Source: Proluteimonas luteida (GTDB lineage: Bacteria; Pseudomonadota; Gammaproteobacteria; Xanthomonadales; Xanthomonadaceae). From it: a stretch of 64,000 nt of DNA. Numbering within the stretch: position 1 is the first letter of the stretch; every line of letters begins with the position of its first letter. Positions 16,538-24,848 of this stretch are shown piece by piece. Below the pieces are notes generated by a model that had not been told where the DNA came from, ran no database searches, and worked only from the letters and a program-made list of their open reading frames with translations. A program made the translations under genes and the position numbers. The stretch is from positions 124,001-188,000 of the forward strand of contig NZ_JAIWPT010000007.1 of assembly GCF_021191695.1 (NCBI RefSeq). The letters are read 5' to 3'.

Positions 16538-17956
16538 ATGTTTGATCGTGATTCCATCGCAGCGTTCCGCTTCGTCGACTGCGACCTCGACGCCGCGACC
16601 GGCGTCGCGCGCCTGCGCTATGCCTTCGACGATGGCCCCGAGCTGGTCGAGACGGTCACCGTGCCGGGCGCGCCGTTCGTGCTGGACGACGCACGCGCAG
16701 CGGCCGCGACCCGTGCGCTGCGGCTGCTGCACCTGATCGCCGGCGTCAGCTACTACAAGGCCGCGGTGCCGCCGGAGATCCGCATCGACGGTTACGCGAT
16801 CGATGCCGACACCGCCGCGCTGCTCGAGGACGTCTACGTGCACGGCCTCGGCGAGTTCGCCTACCGCAACGGGCTGGACCTGCACGGGCGGGTGCGGTTC
16901 CCGGCGGCGCCCTCATCCGCCCGCCGGGCACCTTCTCCCGCAGGCGGGAGAAGGGAACCGGAGGCGGTCGCCGCTGGCGACCGGGCATGTCTGGGCCTGC
17001 GCCACCACGCGCTGGTGGCGATCGGCGGCGGCAAGGATTCGCTGGTGTCGATCGAGGCGCTGCGTGCGCTGGGCGTCGGGCAGACGGTGTCCTGGATCGG
17101 CGGCTCGCAGCTGATCCGGGTCTGCGCCGAGCGCACCGGCCTGCCGACGCTGAACATCGGCCGCCAGCTGGCGCCGGAACTGTTCGAGTACAACCGCCAG
17201 GGCGCGTGGAACGGGCACATCCCGGTCACCGCGATCAATTCGGCGATCCTGGTGCTGGCCGCGGTGCTGCTGGATGTCGACCAGGTGGTGTTCTCCAACG
17301 AGCGCTCGGCCAGCTACGGCAGCCTGATCAAGGCCGCCGACGGCAGCACGACCAGCGAGGTCAACCACCAGTGGTCGAAGGGCTGGGCGTTCGAACGGGC
17401 GTTCGGCGCGTACGTGCAGCGGCACGTCGCCGCCGACCTGCACTACTACTCGCTGCTGCGGCCGCTGTCGGAGCTGGCGGTGGCGCGGCAGTTCGCCCGC
17501 AGCGACCGCTACGACGCGTATTTCTCCAGCTGCAACCGCAATTTCCACCTGCTGGGCGAGCGCCCGGTCAATCGCTGGTGCGGGATCTGCCCGAAGTGCC
17601 ATTTCGTGTTCCTGGCGCTGGCGCCGTTCATGCCCAAGCCGCGGCTGGTGGCGATCTTCGGCCGCAACCTGCTCGACGATCCGGCGCAGGTGCCGGGCTT
17701 CGACGCGCTGCTGGAGTACCAGGACCACAAGCCGTTCGAATGCGTCGGCGAAGGCCGCGAGTCGCGCGCGGCGATGGCGGCGCTGGGCCAGCGCCCGGAG
17801 TGGCGCGAGGATGCGGTGGTCGCGCGTTTCGTGCGCGAGATCCAGCCGCAGCTCGACGCCGGCGAACTCGCGATCGCACCGCTGCTGGCGATCGACGACG
17901 AGCAGCGCATCCCGCCCGCGCTGTGGGAACGCCTGCGTGCGCATCTCGCAGCTTGA
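16538..17956 (+). CDS. murL: MurL, UDP-MurNAc-L-Ala-L-Glu epimerase
   Basis: A 472-residue enzyme that epimerises the terminal L-Glu of UDP-MurNAc-L-Ala-L-Glu to D-Glu, using ATP, in cytoplasmic peptidoglycan precursor synthesis; with MurD2 it bypasses glutamate racemase and MurD. The ATP-pyrophosphatase-like loop [11 protein letters not shown] is at 161-171, NERSAS follows near 250, and a Cys cluster CGICPKC lies at 348-354. Identification rests on these motifs and overlap with murD2. Residues 124-139 are encoded by a REP-type palindrome read in frame, giving a low-complexity insert ([16 protein letters not shown]) between the N-terminal domain and the catalytic core. ATG 16538 follows GGAGACCTGAGAAGC. 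Confidence 0.9.
   Translation: MFDRDSIAAFRFVDCDLDAATGVARLRYAFDDGPELVETVTVPGAPFVLDDARAAAATRALRLLHLIAGVSYYKAAVPPEIRIDGYAIDADTAALLEDVYVHGLGEFAYRNGLDLHGRVRFPAAPSSARRAPSPAGGRREPEAVAAGDRACLGLRHHALVAIGGGKDSLVSIEALRALGVGQTVSWIGGSQLIRVCAERTGLPTLNIGRQLAPELFEYNRQGAWNGHIPVTAINSAILVLAAVLLDVDQVVFSNERSASYGSLIKAADGSTTSEVNHQWSKGWAFERAFGAYVQRHVAADLHYYSLLRPLSELAVARQFARSDRYDAYFSSCNRNFHLLGERPVNRWCGICPKCHFVFLALAPFMPKPRLVAIFGRNLLDDPAQVPGFDALLEYQDHKPFECVGEGRESRAAMAALGQRPEWREDAVVARFVREIQPQLDAGELAIAPLLAIDDEQRIPPALWERLRAHLAA
16907..16954 (+). repeat. REP-type palindrome inserted within murL
   Basis: CCTTCTCCCGC (16931-16941), AG, GCGGGAGAAGG (16944-16954) is a perfect 11-bp stem identical in its arms to those at 46582-46605 and 51900-51923. 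The preceding GCGCCCTCATCCG (16907-16919) is the reverse complement of the flank that follows those copies. It is therefore an inverted copy of the same element, read in frame. Confidence 0.85.
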
Positions 17957-19364
17957 GGCGATCGCCGCCGGCGGCGGCCGCATCGCGCTGTGGGGCTGGG
18001 GACGGGAAGGGCATGCCGCGTGGCGCGCGATCCGCGCCCATGCGCCGGCGCTGCCGCTGACCCTGCTGTGCAACGCCGCCGAGGCGGCCGACGCGGCGAC
18101 GCTCGGCGACGCGCTGCTGGCCTGCGAGACGCAGGTCGATGCGGCGCGGCTGTCAGCCTGCGCGGTCGTGGTCAAGTCGCCGGGCATCAGCCCGTATGCG
18201 CCCGATGCACTGGCGGCCGCGGCGGCGGGCACGCGTTTCATCGGCGGTACCGCGCTGTGGTTCGGCGCGCGCGCGGCACCGGGGGAGGTCGCCGCGGGCA
18301 CCGTCTGCGTCACCGGCACCAAGGGCAAGAGCACGACCACCGCGCTGCTGGCGCACCTGCTGCGATGCGCCGGGCGGCGCACCGCGCTGGCCGGCAACAT
18401 CGGCCTGCCGCTGCTGGACCTGATCGATGCGGACGCGGACGCGTGGGCGATCGAACTGTCGAGCTACCAGACCCGCGACGTCGCCGCCAGCGGCGTGCGC
18501 CCGGACATCGCCGTGGTCACCAATGTCTTCCCCGAGCACCTGGACTGGCACGGCAGCGAGCAGCGCTATGTCGACGACAAGCTGGCGCTGGTGACCCAGG
18601 CGCGGCCGCGCATCGCCGTGCTCAACGCCGCCGACCCGCGGCTGTCGGCGCTGGCGCTGCCGCACGGCGAAGTGCGCTGGTTCGGCCGTGAGGACGGCTG
18701 GCACCTGCGCGGCGACGTGCTGCACCGTGCCGGCGACGCGGTGCTCGACACCTCGGCCCTGCCGCTGCCCGGCCGCCACAACCGTGGCAACCTGTGCGCG
18801 GTGCTGACCGCGATCGAGGCGCTGGGCATCGATGCGGCGCCGCTGGCCGCGGCCGCCGCGGACTTCGTGCCGCTGCCGCATCGCCTGCAGACCCTGGGCA
18901 CGCGTGACGGGGTGACCTGGGTCAACGACTCGATCAGCACCACGCCGCACGCCAGCCTCGCCGCGCTGGACGTGTTCCGCGGGCGCCGGGTCGCGATCCT
19001 GCTCGGCGGCCACGACCGCGGCCTCGACTGGCAGGCCTTCGCCGACGCCATGCGCACTGCCGCGCCGGTCGCGATCGTGACCATGGGCCGGAACGGTCCG
19101 CGCATCCACGACCTGCTGCAGCCGCTGGCGGCCACGGCCGGCTTCTCGCTGCATGCGGCCGACGATCTCGAATCGGCCGTCGGTCTTGCCCGTTCGGCGC
19201 TCGCCCGCGACGCACTGGCCGGCGACGGCGTGCTGCTGCTCTCGCCCGGCGCGCCGAGCTTCGGCGCCTACCGCGACTACACCGCGCGCGGCCGCCACTT
19301 CGCTGCGCTCGGCGGCTTCGATCCCGACGCGATCACCGCGATCCCCGGGCTCGGCATCGCCTAG
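17937..19364 (+). CDS. murD2: MurD2, UDP-MurNAc-L-Ala--L-Glu ligase
   Basis: A 475-residue Mur ligase. It adds L-glutamate to UDP-MurNAc-L-Ala with ATP in the cytoplasm, making the substrate of MurL. The three Mur-ligase domains are visible: an N-terminal UDP-binding region with [12 protein letters not shown], a P-loop GTKGKST (127-133), ELSSYQTRD and [11 protein letters not shown] with metal and ATP contacts, and the C-terminal domain with [15 protein letters not shown] and [10 protein letters not shown]. It is called MurD2 rather than MurD because it directly follows murL, overlapping it by 20 nt. No ATG is available near the overlap; GTG at 17937 is the best start. Confidence 0.88.
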   Translation: MRISQLEAIAAGGGRIALWGWGREGHAAWRAIRAHAPALPLTLLCNAAEAADAATLGDALLACETQVDAARLSACAVVVKSPGISPYAPDALAAAAAGTRFIGGTALWFGARAAPGEVAAGTVCVTGTKGKSTTTALLAHLLRCAGRRTALAGNIGLPLLDLIDADADAWAIELSSYQTRDVAASGVRPDIAVVTNVFPEHLDWHGSEQRYVDDKLALVTQARPRIAVLNAADPRLSALALPHGEVRWFGREDGWHLRGDVLHRAGDAVLDTSALPLPGRHNRGNLCAVLTAIEALGIDAAPLAAAAADFVPLPHRLQTLGTRDGVTWVNDSISTTPHASLAALDVFRGRRVAILLGGHDRGLDWQAFADAMRTAAPVAIVTMGRNGPRIHDLLQPLAATAGFSLHAADDLESAVGLARSALARDALAGDGVLLLSPGAPSFGAYRDYTARGRHFAALGGFDPDAITAIPGLGIA

Positions 19365-19415
19365 AAGCCGACGCCCGGGATTCGCAGGTCGGGGCAACGC
19401 CGCCGACGCCGGGAC

Positions 19416-20951
19416 TCAGCAGGAGAACGGCACGGTCCGCGTCAGCGACAGGCCGCCGTCGTTGCGCACGCCATACCAGGTGTCGGTGCCGCCGTCGTGC
19501 AGATGCCAGTGGCCGCAGCCGGCGTCGATGAAGCCGTCGAAGCGGGTCGGCGACAGGGCGCGGCCGTCGAGGTCGTACAGGCGGAACCGGGTTCCGCTGC
19601 CGTCGCCCTCGGCGGTGACGACCAGTCCGGGCATGCCGGCGGGGTAGTCCGGTGGCGCCTGGAGGACGGCGATGCGTGCGCGCAGGTCGCTGATGCCGAG
19701 CCTGCGCGGCGCGGCGTCGGCATCGGTCTCCGACACCTGCAGCACGGTGCCGTGGCCGCGACCGTCGTCGAGCAGCAACAGGCCGCGCTCGGGTTCCGGG
19801 CAGCGCGCGCTGCCGTCGCTGTAGCCACGGACATCGACCAGCCTGCCGTCGGCCATCAGGTAGGCGCAGGCGTTGCCGGCGCTGGCACGCGCGCGATGCG
19901 CGTCGAGCATTTCCCGCTGCGACCAGCTGAGTGCGATGCCATCGGCCGCCGCGTCGGCGGCCGCCGCGGCGTCGTCTGCGAACCGGTCCCGCACCGGCAC
20001 CGGTGCCGGTGCTGGCGGCGGCAACGCCGGATCGTGCAGCCGCAGCGGCAGCAGGTTGCCGCGAACTGCGGGTTCGATCGCGCCGATGTGCAAGCCGGCG
20101 AGCAAGGGCTGGCCGGCAGGGTCGAACAGCTGGATCGGCGCGTCCGCATCGCCCGGCGCGGCCTCCAGAGCAGCCCAGAAGCGGATGCGCGCGCCCTGCT
20201 CGAGCGGCAGGCCATGGCCGCGGATCTCGCTAAAGCGTGGCGGCAGCAGGTAGTCCATGCTGCGGGCGTCGAGCACGCCGAAACCGCCGCCGGGCGGGCG
20301 CACGATCCATGCAGGCGTGTCGCCGTTGCCGCGCAGGCCGAACGAGGGGGTGGGGTAATCGCCGTAGCGTTCGCGCGGATACAGCCGGTGCGGCCAGCCA
20401 TCGGGGTCGAGCTGCGGAAACATCTGCAGCGGCGGCGACAGCCTCGCGTCGCTGCGGTCGTGGCGCAGCAGGCGCCCCACTGGTGCCGGAAACACGCGCT
20501 GGTCGTGCTCGGCGTCCCAGCCGAACTCGAGCAGCAGCAGGTCGCCGTCAGCGTCATTGCGGTACAGCGGCTGCGTGTCGGTCAGCAGTTGCTCCGGCGC
20601 GGCGACATCCAGCACGCGCCCGCGTGCGTCGAGCAGCCAGCGGCAGTCGCCACGGCCGGCCCATTGCAGACCGGTGGCGTAGACCGGCTCGACCCATTCC
20701 CAGCCATGCCGCGCGGCCCATCGGGCGCGCCGGCGCGCGGCGGGATCGTCGGCCATGTCCAGCGGGTCGAACTGGTTGCCGAAAAAGTTGTCTTCCTCGA
20801 CGGGCGGTGCGGCCCGGAACGGACAGCCCTGGTCGGCCAAGGCCGCACCGGCACCGGCAGGCGCGCTGCCGCCGCTCGCACAGCCGGCAGCGGCTGCGGC
20901 CAGAGACAGGGCCAGCAGCAATGCGCGTGCACCGGCCGGCAAGGTGTGCAT
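19416..20951 (-). CDS. Large orphan lipoprotein
   Basis: A 511-residue predicted lipoprotein: signal peptide rich in Ala/Leu ending in AAAGCAS (C24). The rest lacks membrane segments and contains repeated short beta-like units (DCRWLLDARGRVLDV, RLYDLDGRALSP, ACAYLMADGRLVDVRGYSDG) reminiscent of WG- or beta-propeller-type repeats, plus a Pro-rich segment near 305-318. No family was recognised. Its ATG overlaps the ispB stop (TGATG), so it is translationally coupled to ispB, though a role in quinone or prenyl metabolism cannot be inferred from that alone. Confidence 0.65.
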   Translation of the reverse strand: MHTLPAGARALLLALSLAAAAAGCASGGSAPAGAGAALADQGCPFRAAPPVEEDNFFGNQFDPLDMADDPAARRRARWAARHGWEWVEPVYATGLQWAGRGDCRWLLDARGRVLDVAAPEQLLTDTQPLYRNDADGDLLLLEFGWDAEHDQRVFPAPVGRLLRHDRSDARLSPPLQMFPQLDPDGWPHRLYPRERYGDYPTPSFGLRGNGDTPAWIVRPPGGGFGVLDARSMDYLLPPRFSEIRGHGLPLEQGARIRFWAALEAAPGDADAPIQLFDPAGQPLLAGLHIGAIEPAVRGNLLPLRLHDPALPPPAPAPVPVRDRFADDAAAAADAAADGIALSWSQREMLDAHRARASAGNACAYLMADGRLVDVRGYSDGSARCPEPERGLLLLDDGRGHGTVLQVSETDADAAPRRLGISDLRARIAVLQAPPDYPAGMPGLVVTAEGDGSGTRFRLYDLDGRALSPTRFDGFIDAGCGHWHLHDGGTDTWYGVRNDGGLSLTRTVPFSC

Positions 20952-21949
20952 CAGTGCCCGCGTTCGACCGCGTAGCGCGCTAGGCCGCGCAGCGCGGCGA
21001 CGGCGTCGTTGTCGGGCAGGCCGTCGAGCGCGCGTTCGGCGGCCTCGGCGTAGGCGGTCGCGCGGGCGCGGCTGTAGTCCAGGCTGCCGGCGTCGCCGAT
21101 CGCCGCCAGCACTTCCGGCAGCGCGCCGGTGTCGCCCTGTTCCACGATCGCGCGCAGCCGGGCGCGGCGTTCGGGCGCGGCATGGGCCATGGCGTGGATC
21201 AGCGGCAGCGTCGCCTTGCCTTCGGCGAGGTCGTCGCCGAGGTTCTTGCCCAGCGCGTCGGCATCGCCCGAGTAGTCGAGCACGTCGTCGGCGATCTGGA
21301 AGGCGTAGCCCAGTTGCATGCCGTAGTCGTACAGCGCCTGCTGCGTGGTTTCGTCCGCGGCGGAGGCCAGTGCGCCGAGCTTCGTGCCGGCGGCGAACAG
21401 CACCGCGGTCTTGCGCTCGATGACGTTCAGGTACGCGGCCTCGTCGGTGTCGGGATTGCGCACGTGCAGCAGCTGCAGCACCTCGCCCTCGGCGATGCGG
21501 TTGGTGGTGTCGGCGAGGATCCGCATCACCGCCATGCGGTCCAGTTCGACCATCAGCTGGAAGCTGCGCGAATACAGGAAGTCGCCGACCAGCACGCTGG
21601 CCGCATTGCCCCAGATCGCGTTGGCGGTGCTGCGGCCGCGGCGCAGGTCGGACTCGTCGACGACGTCGTCGTGCAGCAGGGTCGAGGTGTGGATGAACTC
21701 GATGATCGCGGCCAGCTGGTGGTGCTCGGCGCCGACCTCGCCGGTCGCGCGTCCGGCCAGCGCCACCAGCATCGGTCGCAGGCGCTTGCCGCCGGCCGAG
21801 ACGATGTGCTCGGCGACCTGGTTGATCAGCACCACGTCCGAGGCCAGCCGGCGCCGGATCAGCGCATCGATGTCGGCCATGTCCGCGGCGGCGAGCGACT
21901 GGATCGCCGGCAGGTCGAGCCTGGCGGCCGGGGCGGCGGCGTTGTTCAT
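20951..21949 (-). CDS. ispB: Octaprenyl diphosphate synthase
   Basis: A 332-residue trans-prenyltransferase that elongates farnesyl-PP with isopentenyl-PP to make the ubiquinone side chain. It has GGKRLRP (IPP binding), the first Asp-rich motif [12 protein letters not shown] (about 94-105) and the second, [13 protein letters not shown]. Small residues before the first motif ([11 protein letters not shown]) fit a long-chain product. The start at 21949 gives the family length. It is the upstream gene of a two-gene unit with the orphan lipoprotein and is divergent from ssb. Confidence 0.93.
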   Translation of the reverse strand: MNNAAAPAARLDLPAIQSLAAADMADIDALIRRRLASDVVLINQVAEHIVSAGGKRLRPMLVALAGRATGEVGAEHHQLAAIIEFIHTSTLLHDDVVDESDLRRGRSTANAIWGNAASVLVGDFLYSRSFQLMVELDRMAVMRILADTTNRIAEGEVLQLLHVRNPDTDEAAYLNVIERKTAVLFAAGTKLGALASAADETTQQALYDYGMQLGYAFQIADDVLDYSGDADALGKNLGDDLAEGKATLPLIHAMAHAAPERRARLRAIVEQGDTGALPEVLAAIGDAGSLDYSRARATAYAEAAERALDGLPDNDAVAALRGLARYAVERGH

Positions 21950-22120
21950 GCGGTGTCCGGGGCGGGCAGGCCGGGAATTATAGGAGAGCGCCGACAATGG
22001 CGCGTGGACTTTCCCGATGCCGCGCTGCGGCAACCCCGGACGGCGCCGGCCGCGGCGTTATACTGCACTATTCGCATCACCCCACGCCGGGCCCGCGCCG
22101 GCGCACTCCAAGGAATTCCC

Positions 22121-22615
22121 ATGGCCCGTGGCATCAACAAAGTGATCCTTGTCGGCAACCTCGGCAACGATCCGGACATCAAGTACACCCAGAGCGGCAT
22201 GGCCGTGACCCGCATCAGCCTGGCCACGACCAGCGTGCGCAAGGACCGCGACGGCAACACCCAGGAGCGCACCGAATGGCACCGCGTGGTGTTCTTCGGC
22301 AAGCTCGGCGAGATCGCCGGCGAGTACCTGCGCAAGGGCAGCCAGGTCTATGTCGAGGGCTCGATCCGCTACGACAAGTACACCGGCCAGGACGGCGTCG
22401 AGAAGTACTCGACCGACATCATCGCCGACGAGATGCAGATGCTCGGTGGCCGTGGCGAAGGCGGCGGCGGTGGCGGTGGCAACTACGAGCGCGCCGCCCG
22501 TCCGCAGCGCCCGGAACGCAGCGACGCCCCGGCGGCGCAGCAGCAGCGCCGTCCCGCGCCGCAGCAGCAGCCGGCGCCGATGGACGACTTCTCGGACGAC
22601 GACATTCCGTTCTAG
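22121..22615 (+). CDS. ssb: Single-stranded DNA-binding protein
   Basis: A 164-residue SSB. The OB fold spans residues 1-112 ([52 protein letters not shown]). It is followed by a Gly-rich then Gln/Pro-rich linker and the acidic tip DDDIPF that recruits partner proteins. AAGGAA precedes the ATG. A strong terminator follows. Confidence 0.97.
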   Translation: MARGINKVILVGNLGNDPDIKYTQSGMAVTRISLATTSVRKDRDGNTQERTEWHRVVFFGKLGEIAGEYLRKGSQVYVEGSIRYDKYTGQDGVEKYSTDIIADEMQMLGGRGEGGGGGGGNYERAARPQRPERSDAPAAQQQRRPAPQQQPAPMDDFSDDDIPF

Positions 22616-22651
22616 GACCTGTCCAGGTTTTCTCTGCTGCCTCGTGTTCCA

Positions 22652-22676
22652 AGCCCGCTCTTCGAGCGGGCTTTTT
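22652..22676 (+). terminator. Rho-independent terminator of ssb
   Basis: A perfect 9-bp stem AGCCCGCTC/GAGCGGGCT with a TTC loop, followed directly by TTTT, 36 bp after the ssb stop. Confidence 0.92.
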
Positions 22677-22690
22677 CGTGGGTCTTCGAC

Positions 22691-22727
22691 ACATGGTGGA
22701 CAGGTGTTCGGAGACATGGTGGACAGG
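22691..22727. repeat. Two 14-bp direct repeats, possible IS-end remnant
   Basis: ACATGGTGGACAGG occurs at 22691-22704 and 22714-22727, separated by TGTTCGGAG. From memory, spaced TGTCCACCATGT words like these resemble the terminal region of some IS481/IS3-type elements in xanthomonads. No transposase remains nearby, so this is at most an end fragment. Confidence 0.45.
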
Positions 22728-22820
22728 CAGCGCCTCTGCGCGGGGCCCCAAGGCTTCGCCTGTCCGCGCGGCCATGGGGGATTTCCGGTCCGCGACATCG
22801 CTTTCCGGTGCGCCGTAGGC

Positions 22821-22850
22821 TGGACAGCTCTTATGTAATAACATTACATT
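22821..22850 (+). promoter_or_regulatory. Promoter with Zur-like operator for the TonB/CobN operon
   Basis: -35 TGGACA (22821-22826) and -10 TACATT (22845-22850) are separated by 18 bp. Over the spacer and -10 lies ATGTAATAACATTACAT (22833-22849), perfect 7-bp arms with a 3-bp centre. Aligned with the E. coli-type Zur core ATGTTATANTATAACAT, it has the same length and centre and differs at three defined positions. Its position over the -10 fits repression. No Zur gene is in the window. Confidence 0.65.
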
Positions 22851-22890
22851 ATCTGGATTCCGCGTCCCGCGGGCGTTTCCAGGGTCTCCA

Positions 22891-24846
22891 GTGCGTAGCC
22901 AGTCGTCCCTCGTCCCAATGGCGGCATGCCTTGCCGCGTTCGTCCCCATCTCGTCCGCCGCTGCCAGCAACGCCCCGGATGCCGCCGCGGTGGACCTCGA
23001 CACCATCGTCGTCACCGCCAGCGCGCACGAAACCAGGCTGCGGGATGCGCCGGCCTTCGTCGACGTCGTCACCCGCGACGAACTGCTGTCGCGGCCTGTG
23101 CTGGATCTTGCCGACGCCTTGCGCGGCTCCCCCGGCGTCTCGCTGAGCGGCATCGGCTTCAGCCGGCGGGGCATCCGCCTGCGCGGCATGGACAGCGAGT
23201 ACACGCTGGTGCTGGTCGACGGCAAGCGGGTCAGCGCGGCCAGCGATGCGATCGCCCATGCCGACTTCGACCTCGGCTGGATGCCGGTGGAGGCGATCGA
23301 GCGCATCGAGGTGGTGCGTGGACCGATGTCGTCGCTGTATGGCTCCGAGGCCCTGGGCGGCGTCGTCAACATCATCACCCGCCGGGCCACCGACCAGTGG
23401 CGCGGCAGTGCTGCCTACAACGGCGGTGTGGTTGCGGGCGGTCACGGCGGAGGCGTCTACCAGGCCGGCGTCTATGCCGGTGGCCCGCTGGTGCCGGACG
23501 TGCTGGGCCTGAGTTTCAACGGCGAGACGCGGCGCAAGGACGACACGCAGGATCCGGCGGACCCGAGGCTGTCGGAACAGGAAGGACGCGATGCCCAAAG
23601 CGGCAACCTCACTCTGACGTGGACGCCCGACGCGCGCCAGCGCATCGACGCGAGTCACCTGCAGGGTCGGGAGCGGCGCTGGCGCGACACCCTCCAGGCC
23701 GGTGGGGTACCGTACGTCTACGAGTCCGTCGACCATCTGGACCGGCGCCAGAGTTCGCTCAGCCACCAGGGCAGCTGGGGCTGGGGCGATACCCGCATCC
23801 GTGCTTACCGCTCGACGCTCGACCGCAGCAACCGCCGCAGCCAGGGCGCGGCGACCGCGCCGCAGTCGCTGGTCGACGACATCGTCGATGCGCAGGCCTC
23901 GACCCGTTTCGGCGAACGGCACCGGGTCACGGTCGGCGGCGAGTGGCGCCGCGAGCGACTGGAGGACGACACCGTCTCCGCCGGCGGCAGCGCCGGCCTG
24001 GTGCACCGTGCGTTGCTGCTGCAGGACGAGATCGACTTCGACGACACCTGGTCGCTGGTGCTGGGCAGTCGCGCCGACCATCACGACAAGTTCGGCTGGC
24101 ACCACAGCCCGCGTGCCTACGGCATCTTCCATGCCAGCGACCGCCTGACCTTCAAGGGCGGCGTGGGCAGCGGTTTCAAGGCGCCGACGCTCAAGCAACT
24201 GTCGCCGGAATACTCGGCGGTCGGCGGTGGCGGCATGTTCACCATCGTCGGCAACCCGGCGCTCAAGCCCGAGATCGCCACGACCTGGGAGCTGGGCGCG
24301 ACCTGGAGCGGAAGCGGCTGGTCCGCACAGGCCACCGCGTTCCAGAGCGACCTCGAGGATCTCGTGCAGACCCTGTGCCTGTCGGACTGCGGGATCCGCG
24401 GGCGTGAACTGCGCAGCTACGTGAATGTCTCGAAGGCGCGCATCCGCGGCGTGGAGCTGGCGGCAGACATCGCGCTGCCGGGCGGCTTCTCGCTGGACGC
24501 GAACTACAACTGGCTGCAGCCGCGCGACCGGGAGACCGGCCTGCCGCTGGTCGAGCGGCCGCGACACGGCGCGGCGGCGGCGCTGGCGTGGGCCGGCGAT
24601 GCGTGGCGCAGCGCGCTGCGTGCCGAGTACAAGGGCACGCAATGGCAGTCGGGCGCGGGCGCGCTGGTCGAACTGCCGGACTACACGCTGTGGTCGCTGG
24701 ACCTGGGCTATCGCATCACCGACCGGGTGCGCCTGCGTGGCGGGGTCGAGAACCTGACCGACGAGCGTCTCGCCGAGACCTCGGCGCTGTACGCCTATCC
24801 CGAAACCGGCCGCTACTACCACGTCGGCGTGAACCTGAGCTTCTGA
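22891..24846 (+). CDS. TonB-dependent receptor, BtuB/HmuR-like
   Basis: A 651-residue outer-membrane receptor, the usual length of the BtuB/FepA/heme-receptor group. The signal peptide ends near AASNA. A TonB-box-like stretch DLDTIVVTAS (about 33-42) is followed by the plug (DVVTRDELLSRPVLDLADALRGSPGV, VEVVRGP-type RIEVVRGPMSSLYGSEALGGVVNIITRR) and a 22-strand barrel ending in the canonical aromatic terminus YYHVGVNLSF. The GTG start has AGGG 6 nt upstream; an ATG at 22918 would leave a poor signal peptide. It is the first gene of the operon behind the Zur-like box; the CobN-like gene starts 2 bp after its stop. The ligand is unknown; a zinc complex or metallated tetrapyrrole is inferred from the operon. 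Confidence 0.9.
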   Translation: MRSQSSLVPMAACLAAFVPISSAAASNAPDAAAVDLDTIVVTASAHETRLRDAPAFVDVVTRDELLSRPVLDLADALRGSPGVSLSGIGFSRRGIRLRGMDSEYTLVLVDGKRVSAASDAIAHADFDLGWMPVEAIERIEVVRGPMSSLYGSEALGGVVNIITRRATDQWRGSAAYNGGVVAGGHGGGVYQAGVYAGGPLVPDVLGLSFNGETRRKDDTQDPADPRLSEQEGRDAQSGNLTLTWTPDARQRIDASHLQGRERRWRDTLQAGGVPYVYESVDHLDRRQSSLSHQGSWGWGDTRIRAYRSTLDRSNRRSQGAATAPQSLVDDIVDAQASTRFGERHRVTVGGEWRRERLEDDTVSAGGSAGLVHRALLLQDEIDFDDTWSLVLGSRADHHDKFGWHHSPRAYGIFHASDRLTFKGGVGSGFKAPTLKQLSPEYSAVGGGGMFTIVGNPALKPEIATTWELGATWSGSGWSAQATAFQSDLEDLVQTLCLSDCGIRGRELRSYVNVSKARIRGVELAADIALPGGFSLDANYNWLQPRDRETGLPLVERPRHGAAAALAWAGDAWRSALRAEYKGTQWQSGAGALVELPDYTLWSLDLGYRITDRVRLRGGVENLTDERLAETSALYAYPETGRYYHVGVNLSF

Positions 24847-24848
24847 AC

